From Achromobacter sp. UMC71 (GTDB lineage: Bacteria > Pseudomonadota > Gammaproteobacteria > Burkholderiales > Burkholderiaceae_B): a stretch of 64,000 bases of DNA. Where the stretch lies: the NCBI RefSeq assembly GCF_014170305.1, contig NZ_LZZT01000014.1, forward strand, positions 36,733 to 100,732, written 5' to 3'. Below, piece after piece: positions 41,351-50,193 of this stretch (position 1 is the stretch's first letter; every line of letters starts with the position of its first letter). The notes under the pieces are model-generated. The model was not told the origin of the DNA. It saw only the letters and a list, made by a program, of their open reading frames with translations, and searched no databases. A program made the translations under genes and the position numbers.

Positions 41351-42753
41351 AACACAGAATTCAACATATCCATTTCGTAGGCATCGGCGGCTCCGGCATG
41401 AGCGGCATTGCCGAGGTGCTGCTCAACCTGGGCTACACCATCAGCGGTTCCGACTTGAACGAGTCGGCTGTGACGCGCCGTCTGGCCAGCCTGGGCGTGA
41501 ACATCGCGATCGGCCACGTCGCCAGCAACGTCACCGGCGCCGGCGCGATCGTCACGTCCACGGCGGTGGCGGGCGACAACCCCGAAGTCATCGCGGCGCG
41601 CGCCGCGCGCATCCCGGTAGTGCCGCGCGCGATCATGCTGGCCGAACTGATGCGCCTGAAGCGCGGCATCGCCGTGGCCGGCACGCACGGCAAGACCACG
41701 ACGACCAGCTTGGTGGCCAGCATCCTGGCCGCGGGCGACCTGGACCCGACCTTCGTGATTGGCGGCCGGCTCAATTCCGCCGGCGCCAATGCGCGGCTGG
41801 GGCAGGGCGACTACATCGTGGTCGAGGCCGACGAATCCGACGCCTCGTTCCTGAATCTGTTGCCGGTGATGGCCATCGTGACCAACATCGATGCGGATCA
41901 CATGGACACCTATGGCCACGATGTTGCGCGCTTGAAGAGCGCCTTTATCGAGTTCACGCAGCGCCTGCCGTTCTATGGCAGCGCCGTGCTGTGCACCGAC
42001 GACGCCAATGTGCGCGAGATCATGCCGTTCGTGTCGCGTCCCATCACCTCTTATGGCTTGAATGAAGACGCGATGGTGCGCGGCTACGAAGTGCAGCCGG
42101 AAGGCACTCGCATGCGCTTCAACGTGCAGCGCAGCCACCGCGACACGCTGTTGCCGCCGCTGCAGGTGGTGTTGAACCTGCCGGGTTTGCACAACGTGCG
42201 CAATGCGCTGGCGGCGATCGCCGTGGCGACCGAGCTGGGCGTGTCCGACGAGGCGATCTGCGACGCGCTGGCCTCGTTCAAGGGCGTGGGCCGGCGTTTC
42301 ACGCAGACTGGCGAATTCCCGGTGCCGGCGTCGCACGGCGGCGGCACGTTCACGGTGATCGACGACTACGGCCATCATCCGGTCGAAATGGCCGCCACGC
42401 TGGCCGCGGCCCGCGGCGCCTGGCCCGACCGCCGCATCGTGCTGGCGTTCCAGCCGCACCGTTACACGCGCACCCGCGATTGCTTCGAAGACTTCGTGCG
42501 CGTGCTGGGCACGGCCGACGCGGTGCTGCTGACCGAGGTCTATTCCGCCGGTGAGCCGCCGCTGGTGGCCGCCGACGGCCGCGCCTTGTCGCGGGCCCTG
42601 CGCGTGGCCGGCAAGGTTGAACCGGTATTTGTCGAAGATGTCGCCGAGCTGCCGCAAGCCGTGGTGGATTTCGTGCGCGACGGCGACGTGGTGATTGTTA
42701 TGGGAGCGGGTTCGATCAGTAAGGTCCCCGCCCAAGTTGGAGAATTGGCATGA
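41347..42753 (+). CDS. murC: UDP-N-acetylmuramate:L-Ala ligase MurC
   Basis: The 468-residue ligase adds the first residue, L-Ala, to UDP-MurNAc. Motifs are '[22 protein letters not shown]' region at residue 9, P-loop '[10 protein letters not shown]' near 115, '[10 protein letters not shown]' near 160, '[12 protein letters not shown]' near 178 and 'DDYGHHPVE' near 339. The sequence is complete and of normal length. It overlaps murG and ddl by four bases. Confidence 0.95.
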   Translation: MKHRIQHIHFVGIGGSGMSGIAEVLLNLGYTISGSDLNESAVTRRLASLGVNIAIGHVASNVTGAGAIVTSTAVAGDNPEVIAARAARIPVVPRAIMLAELMRLKRGIAVAGTHGKTTTTSLVASILAAGDLDPTFVIGGRLNSAGANARLGQGDYIVVEADESDASFLNLLPVMAIVTNIDADHMDTYGHDVARLKSAFIEFTQRLPFYGSAVLCTDDANVREIMPFVSRPITSYGLNEDAMVRGYEVQPEGTRMRFNVQRSHRDTLLPPLQVVLNLPGLHNVRNALAAIAVATELGVSDEAICDALASFKGVGRRFTQTGEFPVPASHGGGTFTVIDDYGHHPVEMAATLAAARGAWPDRRIVLAFQPHRYTRTRDCFEDFVRVLGTADAVLLTEVYSAGEPPLVAADGRALSRALRVAGKVEPVFVEDVAELPQAVVDFVRDGDVVIVMGAGSISKVPAQVGELA

Positions 42754-43700
42754 ACGCGAAATTCGGCAAGGTAGGCGTGTTGTACGGCGGCCGTTCCGCC
42801 GAGCGCGAGGTGTCCCTGATGTCCGGGGCCGGCGTGCACCAGGCGCTGTTGAGCGCCGGTGTCGACGCGCACCTGTTCGACACGGGCGAGCGCAGCCTGG
42901 CCGACCTGGCTGCCCAGAATTTTGACCGCGTGTTCATCGCGCTGCATGGCCGTTATGGCGAAGACGGCACGATCCAGGGCGCCCTGGAATTGCTGGGCAT
43001 CCCCTACACCGGCAGCGGTCCGACGGCGTCCGCGCTGGCCATGGACAAGATCATGACCAAGCGGGTCTGGTTGCAGCAAGGCCTGCCCACGCCGGAATTC
43101 GAGATGCTGGATGCCGACACCGAGCTGCGCCTGGTGCCGGACCGCCTGAGCCTGCCGCTGATCATCAAGCCGCCGCACGAAGGCTCGACCGTGGGCATCA
43201 CCAAGGTGGTGGGGTATTCCGACATGAAGGAAGCCTACGCCCTGGCCGCCAAGTTCGACGCCGAGGTGCTGGCCGAACAATTCATCCAGGGCCGCGAACT
43301 GACCGTCGCGGTGCTGGGCGGCGGCAAGACCGCCCGCGCGCTGCCGGTGATCGAGATCGCCGCGCCCGGCGGCAATTACGACTACGAGCACAAGTATTTT
43401 TCGGACGACACCCAGTACTTCTGCCCCGCGACGCTGCCGCCCGCGGTGGCCGAGGAAGTGGCCGACATCGCGGTGCGCGCCTATCGCGCGCTGGGTTGCG
43501 AAGGCTGGGGCCGTGCCGATTTCATCCTGGACGCCAACAACCGCCCCTGGCTGCTTGAAATGAATACCTCGCCCGGCATGACGAGCCATTCCCTGGTTCC
43601 CATGGCCGCCCGCGCCACGGGGATGAGCTACGCCGACCTGTGCGTGGCAATCCTGGCCGACGCCTCGTGCAAAGTGCACAGCGCCGCCCGCAACGCTTGA
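42750..43700 (+). CDS. ddl: D-alanine:D-alanine ligase
   Basis: The 316-residue ATP-grasp enzyme joins two D-Ala molecules for the MurF reaction. It has '[17 protein letters not shown]' near residue 9, '[14 protein letters not shown]' near 64, the Gly-rich loop '[13 protein letters not shown]' near 143, '[20 protein letters not shown]' region near 256 and the closing '[13 protein letters not shown]'. It is of the DdlB size class. It ends 12 bases before ftsQ. Confidence 0.95.
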   Translation: MNAKFGKVGVLYGGRSAEREVSLMSGAGVHQALLSAGVDAHLFDTGERSLADLAAQNFDRVFIALHGRYGEDGTIQGALELLGIPYTGSGPTASALAMDKIMTKRVWLQQGLPTPEFEMLDADTELRLVPDRLSLPLIIKPPHEGSTVGITKVVGYSDMKEAYALAAKFDAEVLAEQFIQGRELTVAVLGGGKTARALPVIEIAAPGGNYDYEHKYFSDDTQYFCPATLPPAVAEEVADIAVRAYRALGCEGWGRADFILDANNRPWLLEMNTSPGMTSHSLVPMAARATGMSYADLCVAILADASCKVHSAARNA

Positions 43701-43712
43701 CCTGGATACTCC

Positions 43713-44537
43713 GTGTGGAACGACGCTCGCACCACCAACCTGATCGCCAACACGCTAGCCGTGCTGGCGGTCTGCGCCATGCTCCTCGCGGGCGTGGTGT
43801 GGGTCGTGCAACGCCCGTATTTCACGCTGTCGGCCATCGAGTTGGAGTCCACGCCGGATACCGAGCTGCACTATGTGTCGCCGGGTGCGGTACGCGCGGC
43901 GATCGCTGGGCGTTTCAAGGGCAACTTCTTCACGGTGGACCTGGACGACGCCCGCGAGATCTTCGAATCGGTGCCCTGGGTGCGGCATGCCACCGTGCGC
44001 CGCATCTGGCCCAATGTGCTGCGCGTGCGGATCGAAGAACAGCAGCCCCTGGCGCTGTGGAACGAAAACCAGATGATCAACACCTGGGGCGAAGCGTTCA
44101 CGGCCAACACGGGCGAAGTGGACGACGAAACGGTATTGCCGCAGTTCTCCGGGCCCGAGGGTACCGAATCACTGGTGGTGCAGCGCTACGCCGAATTGGC
44201 GCGCTGGTTCGCACCGCTCGATATGCACGTCAAGCAGTTGGAGCTGAGCCCGCGCTATGCCTGGCGCGTGGTGCTGTCCAACGGCATGTTGCTGGATCTG
44301 GGCCGCGATCCGGGCGCCGATGCGCCGGATCCGCATGGCCTGCCCGGCGCGCTGCCGTTCGCGGCTCGCATTCAACGCTTTGTGCAGGCCTGGCCCGCCG
44401 TGGCGGGGCGCCTGGAAGGGCGCACCATCACGCAGGCCGACCTGCGCTATCCCAATGGTTTCGCCCTGGCGCTGGCCCCGTTGCCCGCGTCGGAAACCAA
44501 ATCCAAATCCACACCGAAACCTCCCAAGAAACGCTAA
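43713..44537 (+). CDS. ftsQ: Cell division protein FtsQ
   Basis: The 274-residue bitopic protein has a short cytoplasmic tail, a membrane helix at about residues 11-32, a POTRA domain ('FTLSAIELES...VSPGAVRAAIAGRFKGNFF') and a beta domain, with a polar Lys/Pro-rich tail. It scaffolds FtsL/FtsB at the divisome. The start is GTG 43713. The ribosome-binding site is weak, which may limit FtsQ, a low-abundance protein in other bacteria. Confidence 0.92.
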   Translation: MWNDARTTNLIANTLAVLAVCAMLLAGVVWVVQRPYFTLSAIELESTPDTELHYVSPGAVRAAIAGRFKGNFFTVDLDDAREIFESVPWVRHATVRRIWPNVLRVRIEEQQPLALWNENQMINTWGEAFTANTGEVDDETVLPQFSGPEGTESLVVQRYAELARWFAPLDMHVKQLELSPRYAWRVVLSNGMLLDLGRDPGADAPDPHGLPGALPFAARIQRFVQAWPAVAGRLEGRTITQADLRYPNGFALALAPLPASETKSKSTPKPPKKR

Positions 44538-44541
44538 CGCC

Positions 44542-45768
44542 ATGACCCGTGACATCAAGGACCTTATCGTCGCCCTCGATATCGGCACCAGCAAGGTGGT
44601 GGCTGTGGTGGCTGAAATCTTGCCCGAAGGGCGATTCGAAGTGCTCGGCCTGGGCCAGCACGAATCGCGCGGCATGCGCAAGGGCGTGGTCGTCAATATC
44701 GAGACCACTGTGAATTCCATCCAGCGAGCGCTTGAAGAAGCCGAGCTGATGGCAGATTGCAAGATCCGCGACGTCTACACCGGCATCGCCGGCAGCCATA
44801 TCCGCAGCTTCAACTCCAGCGGCATGGTCGCCGTCAAGGACAAGGAAGTCACCGCCACCGACGTTGCGCGAGTCATCGAGACCGCCAAGGCGGTGAACAT
44901 CCCCACCGATCAGCAGGTGCTGCACGTGCTGACGCAGGAATTCATCGTCGACGGCCAGGAAGACATCCGCGAGCCCATCGGCATGAGTGGCCTGCGCCTG
45001 GAAGTGCGCGTGCACATCGTGACCGGCGCGGTCAGCGCCGCGCAGAACATCGTCAAGTGCGTGCGCCGTTGCGGCCTGGAAGTGCAGGACCTGATCCTGC
45101 AGCCCCTGGCCTCCAGCCTGGCCGTGCTGACCGCCGACGAAAAAGAGCTGGGCGTCGTGCTGGTCGATATCGGCGGCGGCACCACCGACGTCGCCATCTT
45201 CACCGGCGGCGCGATCCGCCACACCGCCGTGCTGCCGATCGCCGGCGACCAGATCACCAACGACATCGCGGCCATGCTGCGCACGCCGACGCCCGATGCC
45301 GAAGAAATCAAGCTGCGTTACGGCGTGGCCAAGCAAGTGCTGGCCAGTCCGGATGAATCCGTGGAAGTGCCGGGGCTGGGCGACCGCGGCCCGCGCCAGG
45401 TCAAGCGCCAGGCGCTGGGCGCTGTCATCGAGCCGCGCGTGGAAGAGCTGTTCACGCTGGTGCAGCAGGTCGTGCGCGATTCCGGCTACGAAGACCTGCT
45501 GGCGTCCGGCGTGGTGCTGACCGGCGGCTCGGCGCAGCTACCCGGCATGATCGAACTGGCCGAGGACGTGTTCCTCAAGCCGGTGCGCGTGGCGGTACCC
45601 GAATACGAAGGCAGCCTGGCCGACGTGATGCGCAATCCGCGCTTCTCGACCGTGATGGGCTTGCTGCAGGAAGCGCGCATGCAGCGTGTGCGCGGCCGCA
45701 AGGTCGCCGCGCAGACGGGCAACTTCAAGAGCCTGCTGGCGCGCATGAAGGAATGGTTTATGAATTAG
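44542..45768 (+). CDS. ftsA: Cell division protein FtsA
   Basis: The 408-residue actin-like ATPase tethers FtsZ to the membrane. Seen are 'LIVALDIGTSKVVAVV' (phosphate 1) near residue 8, 'SGMVAVKDKEVT' in the 1C domain, 'GVVLVDIGGGTTDVAIF' (phosphate 2) near 203 and 'VVLTGGSAQLPGM' (adenosine motif) near 325. The C-terminal amphipathic helix 'SLLARMKEWFMN' provides the membrane anchor. The ATG at 44542 is 4 bases after ftsQ; longer frames running into ftsQ are discarded. Confidence 0.95.
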   Translation: MTRDIKDLIVALDIGTSKVVAVVAEILPEGRFEVLGLGQHESRGMRKGVVVNIETTVNSIQRALEEAELMADCKIRDVYTGIAGSHIRSFNSSGMVAVKDKEVTATDVARVIETAKAVNIPTDQQVLHVLTQEFIVDGQEDIREPIGMSGLRLEVRVHIVTGAVSAAQNIVKCVRRCGLEVQDLILQPLASSLAVLTADEKELGVVLVDIGGGTTDVAIFTGGAIRHTAVLPIAGDQITNDIAAMLRTPTPDAEEIKLRYGVAKQVLASPDESVEVPGLGDRGPRQVKRQALGAVIEPRVEELFTLVQQVVRDSGYEDLLASGVVLTGGSAQLPGMIELAEDVFLKPVRVAVPEYEGSLADVMRNPRFSTVMGLLQEARMQRVRGRKVAAQTGNFKSLLARMKEWFMN

Positions 45769-45956
45769 AGGGGGGCAGGTTGGGGCCTGCTCCTTGGCTT
45801 GATCCGCAGCGGTATCGCGGGCCGGGCCAGAAAGGGGAGGCGTCTCAAACCCGTTGCGGACCAAAGCAGTCGGCTTCGGCTTTGAGGCGATTCACAAAAT
45901 ATAGGTTGTTGGGGAATTTTTGTGATTTGCAAAATCGGACTTGTGAGGGAGTCATC
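45769..45956 (+). promoter_or_regulatory. ftsA-ftsZ spacer with hairpin and likely ftsZ promoter
   Basis: This is the first real gap in the dcw cluster (188 bases). An 8-bp hairpin (45772-45779 with 45786-45793, one G-U) follows the ftsA stop. An AT-rich tract at 45893-45940 stands out and may contain an ftsZ promoter, but I cannot assign -35/-10 boxes with confidence. Confidence 0.45.
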
Positions 45957-47138
45957 ATGATGAACTTTGAGATGCTTGAGAACAACACCAAAGGGACCGT
46001 AATCAAGGTCGTTGGTGTGGGCGGTGCAGGCGGCAATGCCGTCGCGCACATGATTCGCAGCGGCGTGCACGGCGTGGATTTCATCTGCGCCAACACCGAT
46101 GCGCAAGCGCTGGCGGCAACCAATGCCCCGGTGCAGATTCGCCTGGGCCGCACGGGCCTGGGTGCGGGCGCCAAGCCCGAGCAAGGCCGCGCGTCGGCGG
46201 AAACCGCGCGCGAGGAGATCCGTGCCGCCCTGAACGGCGCGCACATGGTCTTCATTACCGCCGGCATGGGCGGCGGCACCGGCACGGGCGCAGGTCCGGT
46301 CGTGGCCGAAGTGGCCAAGGAGCTGGGCATTCTGACGGTGGGCGTGGTGACCAAGCCCTTCACCTTCGAAGGCAACAAGCGCCTGAAGATGGCCGAGGAC
46401 GGCATCGCCGAACTGGCCAAGCACGTGCATTCGCTCATCGTGGTGCTCAACGAGAACCTCTATGAACTGATGGACGAGGACGCGACGCAGGAAGACTGCT
46501 TCCGTTCGGCCGACGATATCCTGCACAACGCGTGCGCGGGTATCGCCGAAATCATCAACGTCGAAGGTAACGTCAACGTCGACTTCGAGGACGTCAAGAC
46601 GATCATGGGTGAGCAAGGCCAGGCCATGATGGGCACGGCATCGGCTTCGGGCGCTGACCGCGCCCGCGTCGCCGCCGAGCACGCCATCGCCTGCCCGCTG
46701 CTGGAAGGCGTGGACCTGAACGGCGCTCGCGGCGTGCTGGTCAACATCACAGCCAGCCGCTCGCTGAAGATGCGCGAAACGCGCGAAATCATGGAAACGA
46801 TCCGCAGCTACGCTTCGGACGACGCGACCGTGATCTTCGGCACTGCCTACGACGAGTCGATGGGTGAAAACCTGCGCGTGACCGTGGTTGCGACCGGCCT
46901 GGGCCGTGCGCAGGCGCGTCCGCAACTGGTGCAGAGCACCGCTGAAGTGCTGCGTACCGGCACCGACAACATGCCCATGGGCACGATGCCGGCCGGTCAG
47001 GGCGATTACCGCAATCTGGACATGCCGTCGGTCATGCGCAATCCGCGCAGCCAGGCGTCGGCTCAGGTGCGTGCACTGGAAAGCTCGGGCATGGATCACT
47101 TTGACATCCCGGCTTTCCTGCGCAAGCAGGCGGATTGA
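45957..47138 (+). CDS. ftsZ: Cell division protein FtsZ
   Basis: The 393-residue tubulin-like GTPase forms the Z-ring. It has 'IKVVGVGGAGGNAV' near residue 14, the tubulin signature 'GGGTGTG' near 104, 'TKPFTFEG' near 136 and the T7 loop 'NVDFEDVKTIM' near 204. The C-terminal linker is short (about 50 residues) and the end 'FDIPAFLRKQAD' is the conserved peptide that binds FtsA and ZipA. The first ATG of ATGATG at 45957 is used, with GAGGGA eight bases upstream. Confidence 0.96.
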   Translation: MMNFEMLENNTKGTVIKVVGVGGAGGNAVAHMIRSGVHGVDFICANTDAQALAATNAPVQIRLGRTGLGAGAKPEQGRASAETAREEIRAALNGAHMVFITAGMGGGTGTGAGPVVAEVAKELGILTVGVVTKPFTFEGNKRLKMAEDGIAELAKHVHSLIVVLNENLYELMDEDATQEDCFRSADDILHNACAGIAEIINVEGNVNVDFEDVKTIMGEQGQAMMGTASASGADRARVAAEHAIACPLLEGVDLNGARGVLVNITASRSLKMRETREIMETIRSYASDDATVIFGTAYDESMGENLRVTVVATGLGRAQARPQLVQSTAEVLRTGTDNMPMGTMPAGQGDYRNLDMPSVMRNPRSQASAQVRALESSGMDHFDIPAFLRKQAD

Positions 47139-47178
47139 ACCTTAGAGCCTGATTCAGGCTCTACATGCACTCCCTCAT

Positions 47179-47212
47179 CTCCGGCTTGCCTGTCCCCGCA
47201 GGCAAGCCGGAG
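47179..47212. other. Strong 14-bp hairpin between ftsZ and lpxC
   Basis: Perfect arms (47179-47192 and 47199-47212) enclose a six-base loop, 40 bases after the ftsZ stop. A smaller stem (47144-47161 region) precedes it. No T-run follows, so it may protect the ftsZ message or reduce read-through into lpxC. Confidence 0.75.
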
Positions 47213-47379
47213 GCGGAGCGGCCCGTGTTTCCCTTGCACGGCTTGAATAGGGGACGGTTTTATCGGTCGGTCCAGGCGCCTTGATGGCGTTGGGAACCGG
47301 ACAGAGTTACAATACGTCAGTTACGCCGGCAATCTGTTCGTTATCTTGCCGGCTTCCTGGCTCAAAATACCTTAGTCTC

Positions 47380-48303
47380 ATGTTCCGACAGCGCAGCATT
47401 CAGAATCTCGTCCGCACGACAGGCGTCGGCGTCCACTCCGGACGGCGGGTCGAGCTCACCCTGCGCCCGGCGGCGCCCAACACGGGCATCGTGTTCCATC
47501 GCGTGGATTTGCCCGAAGTCGTCGACTTGCCGGCGCAGGCCACGGGCGTGGGCGACACCCGCATGGCGTCCGTATTGCAGCAGGGCAATGTCCGCGTGTC
47601 CACGGTGGAACATCTCATGTCGGCATTGGCCGGCCTGGGCATCGACAACCTGCATATCGACCTCACTGCCGAAGAAGTCCCCATCATGGACGGCAGTGCG
47701 GCCACCTTCGTGTACCTGTTGCGCTCGGCGGGCATCGTCGAGCAGAACGCGCCGAAGCAGTTCATCCGTGTGTTGAAGACGGTGGAAGTGCGCGAGGGCG
47801 AAGGCCGCACCGAGAAGTGGGCCCGGCTTGAACCCCATGAAGGGTACGCGCTGGCCTTCTCGATCGACTTTCGCCACCCCGCCATCGATTCGACCGCGAA
47901 TTTCGCCGAGATCGATTTCGCGACCCACTCGTACGTGCGCGAAATCGCGCGTGCCCGCACCTTCGGCTTCGTCAACGAAGTGGAAGCGCTGCGCTCGATG
48001 GGCCTGGCCCGCGGCGGCAGCCTGGACAACGCCATCGTCATGGACGAATACCGGGTGCTGAACAGCGACGGCCTGCGTTACGACGACGAATTCGTGAAGC
48101 ACAAGATCCTGGACGCCATCGGCGACCTGTATCTGCTGGGCAAGCCGCTGGTGGCGCGCTACGTGGCGTGCAAGTCGGGCCACGGCCTGAACAACCAGCT
48201 GGCCCGCGCGCTGCTCGAGCAACGCGATGCCTGGGAATTGATCACCTACGAATCGCAAGCCGAAGCGCCGCAGGCCTTCCGGCACGAATGGCAACTGGCC
48301 TGA
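47380..48303 (+). CDS. lpxC: UDP-3-O-acyl-GlcNAc deacetylase LpxC
   Basis: The 307-residue zinc amidase performs the committed step of lipid A synthesis. Conserved parts are '[17 protein letters not shown]' near residue 5, '[15 protein letters not shown]' near 77 (zinc His), '[10 protein letters not shown]' near 98 and '[14 protein letters not shown]' near 232 (zinc His and Asp). The ATG at 47380 is the usual 'MFRQRSIQ' start. A TACAAT at 47308-47313 is a possible -10 for a separate promoter. It closes the dcw cluster. Confidence 0.95.
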   Translation: MFRQRSIQNLVRTTGVGVHSGRRVELTLRPAAPNTGIVFHRVDLPEVVDLPAQATGVGDTRMASVLQQGNVRVSTVEHLMSALAGLGIDNLHIDLTAEEVPIMDGSAATFVYLLRSAGIVEQNAPKQFIRVLKTVEVREGEGRTEKWARLEPHEGYALAFSIDFRHPAIDSTANFAEIDFATHSYVREIARARTFGFVNEVEALRSMGLARGGSLDNAIVMDEYRVLNSDGLRYDDEFVKHKILDAIGDLYLLGKPLVARYVACKSGHGLNNQLARALLEQRDAWELITYESQAEAPQAFRHEWQLA

Positions 48304-48498
48304 GGCCAGTTCGCCGATAAGGTCCGGCATGGCGGGGTCCGTCCCCGGCTGATGTCCGGTCCTGCCACGGGATGGCGCCAGCCGCCATCCGGTCCTCCTC
48401 AAGACGCCATCCAGGTGTAACCCGAGGGTTCATACGGTCCGACAACTTGGTTTCGCTTGGTATCCAGGCGGGTTGCATGCCGGACAAGCCTGGCTATC

Positions 48499-48990
48499 TC
48501 AGCTACTCTTGTGGTGCTTCAATAGCTTGGCGACTGCGTCGGCTAGCGGGCCGGGGCGCAGGGTGTCATGCAGCGCTTCAAAGGCGCCCAGGGCGGTATC
48601 GCCCAGAGGCTGCGCTTCTTTAGGGGGCAGCGGCTGGCGGGCGCCGGGCTTGGGCAGGCCGGCTTGTACCTTGACGGCAATTTCGTTAAGGTTCCAGCCT
48701 TGGTCCGACAAGGCTTGCGCGATGCGCGGGGCCAATTGACGCATCTTCGCCGCGTGCGCGGCACTGGGCACCACCAGTTGAAGGCGCTGGTTTTCCAGCT
48801 TGCCTACCTGGCACACGGCGCCCAACGGGGCGGGCAGAATCGCCGCCACCGCATATTGGATTTGCAAGTGCTTGCGGGCGGTCGCCAGTACGCCGGCGCC
48901 CCGCATGTCATGACCCAGCCATCCCAGGGCGGTATTTTCTTTCCGCCGGCTGGAACTGGAACGTTGACGGTATGAAGTGGGTCTATTCAT
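48499..48990 (-). CDS. DciA-like (DUF721) protein, putative replicative helicase loader
   Basis: The 163-residue protein has a Ser/Arg-rich N-terminus and then a DUF721/DciA-type region: 'LGWLGHDMRGAGVLATARKHL', 'LPAPLGAVCQVGKLENQRLQLVVPSAAHAAKMRQL' and 'INEIAVKVQAGL'-like strands. DciA proteins load the DnaB helicase in bacteria that lack DnaC. The start at 48990 avoids an upstream extension overlapping the divergent peptidase gene. It converges with lpxC across about 195 bases in which I see no clear terminator. The location between lpxC and an M23 peptidase/secA is typical for betaproteobacteria. Confidence 0.75.
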   Translation of the reverse strand: MNRPTSYRQRSSSSRRKENTALGWLGHDMRGAGVLATARKHLQIQYAVAAILPAPLGAVCQVGKLENQRLQLVVPSAAHAAKMRQLAPRIAQALSDQGWNLNEIAVKVQAGLPKPGARQPLPPKEAQPLGDTALGAFEALHDTLRPGPLADAVAKLLKHHKSS

Positions 48991-49018
48991 CCCGGCTCTA
49001 AGAATTAGGAAGCAAACC

Positions 49019-50017
49019 TTGAAAATAGTGATTATGCACGCCCGCGAAGGGCAGGACGGGCATTTCACCCTGGGAGGCGCACGATTGGCGTTGTTTCTGG
49101 GGGGCGCCCTGATGACGGCCGCCATCTTTGGCGCCGCCCTTCAGCGCTACCTTACTCCTATCCTGCCGGCGGTCCACACGGTGGGGTGGCCGCTGTCCGG
49201 ACAACCGGGACGCGACGCTGATTTCCTGCGCGGCAACATGAACCTGCTGGCCGCCAAGGTGGGCGCGTTGCAGGCCAAGCTGGTCAGCATCGACGGGCTG
49301 GGCCAGCGGGTGGCTCAGGTGGCCGGAGTGGCCTATACCGATCCGGAAGTGGCCAAGCAACTGGCCGCGGCGCCGGCCGACGCGAACCACGCGCCCGAGG
49401 CGACCCAGGTCATGGACGACCTGTTCACCGACCGCACGCCGCCCACCGCGGCGTCGGCCGAAGCGCTGGGCCGCCAACTGGACGAAATCCAGGAGCGGCT
49501 TGCGCTGCAAACCGACAATCTCAAGCTGCTGGACGCGGCGCTGACCCGGCGGTCGGCCGATCAGGCCCGCATGCCCACGGCCATGCCCATTACCGATTAT
49601 CCGTACCTCAGCTCATCCTACGGCTGGCGCCGCAATCCCGTGACCGGGCGCCAGGCCATGCACGAAGGCCTGGACTTTGCCGCGCCGCCGGGCACCCCCA
49701 TCCTGGCCGCATCGGGCGGGGTGGTGCTGGAAGCCAAATTCCTGCCGGGCTACGGCAACATGGTTGAAATCGACCATGGCGACGGCCTCATCACACGCTA
49801 CGCCCATGCCTCGTCGCTGCTGGTCAAGCAAGGCCAATTGGTCGAGCGGGGCCAGCAGGTCGCCCGGGTCGGCTCGTCGGGCCAATCCACCGGGCCGCAC
49901 TTGCATTTCGAGGTCCGGCTGGCTGGGCAACCGCTGGATCCGCGCCTGTTCCTGGGCCCGCAGCAGCACGCGCCGCCCGCGGTGGCGCAGGTCGGCGCCA
50001 ACGGCGCCGCGCGCTGA
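49019..50017 (+). CDS. M23-family metallopeptidase (LytM domain)
   Basis: The 332-residue protein has an N-terminal membrane anchor (about residues 20-38), a helical linker with coiled-coil character ('LRGNMNLLAAKVGALQAKLVS', 'LGRQLDEIQERLALQ') and a C-terminal M23 domain: 'SSSYGWRRNPVTGR', 'HEGLDFAAPPGTPI' (zinc His and Asp) and 'STGPHLHFEVR' (HxH). All metal ligands are present, so it may be an active peptidoglycan endopeptidase rather than a degenerate EnvC-type activator. The TTG at 49019 with AGGA eight bases upstream is the likely start; ATG 49034 is an alternative. Confidence 0.85.
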   Translation: MKIVIMHAREGQDGHFTLGGARLALFLGGALMTAAIFGAALQRYLTPILPAVHTVGWPLSGQPGRDADFLRGNMNLLAAKVGALQAKLVSIDGLGQRVAQVAGVAYTDPEVAKQLAAAPADANHAPEATQVMDDLFTDRTPPTAASAEALGRQLDEIQERLALQTDNLKLLDAALTRRSADQARMPTAMPITDYPYLSSSYGWRRNPVTGRQAMHEGLDFAAPPGTPILAASGGVVLEAKFLPGYGNMVEIDHGDGLITRYAHASSLLVKQGQLVERGQQVARVGSSGQSTGPHLHFEVRLAGQPLDPRLFLGPQQHAPPAVAQVGANGAAR

Positions 50018-50193
50018 CCCCTAATCCGGGCTACAGTGCCACCCTGGCCATAGGGTCAGGCTATTGCGCTCCAGGTGCGTTAAACTGGTTCGTTTCCCAG
50101 CGGACCCCCGCTCAACCAAATAAATCAAGTCACGGGCGACGCTGCCCTTAGCCTAATGCTTGGCGCGGCGTGGTTCGTGCGGCCGACATACGC

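Noticed and set aside
50018..50193. SecM-like regulatory leader ahead of secA
   Set aside because: No ORF with a secretion signal and arrest-like motif is present in these 176 bases.
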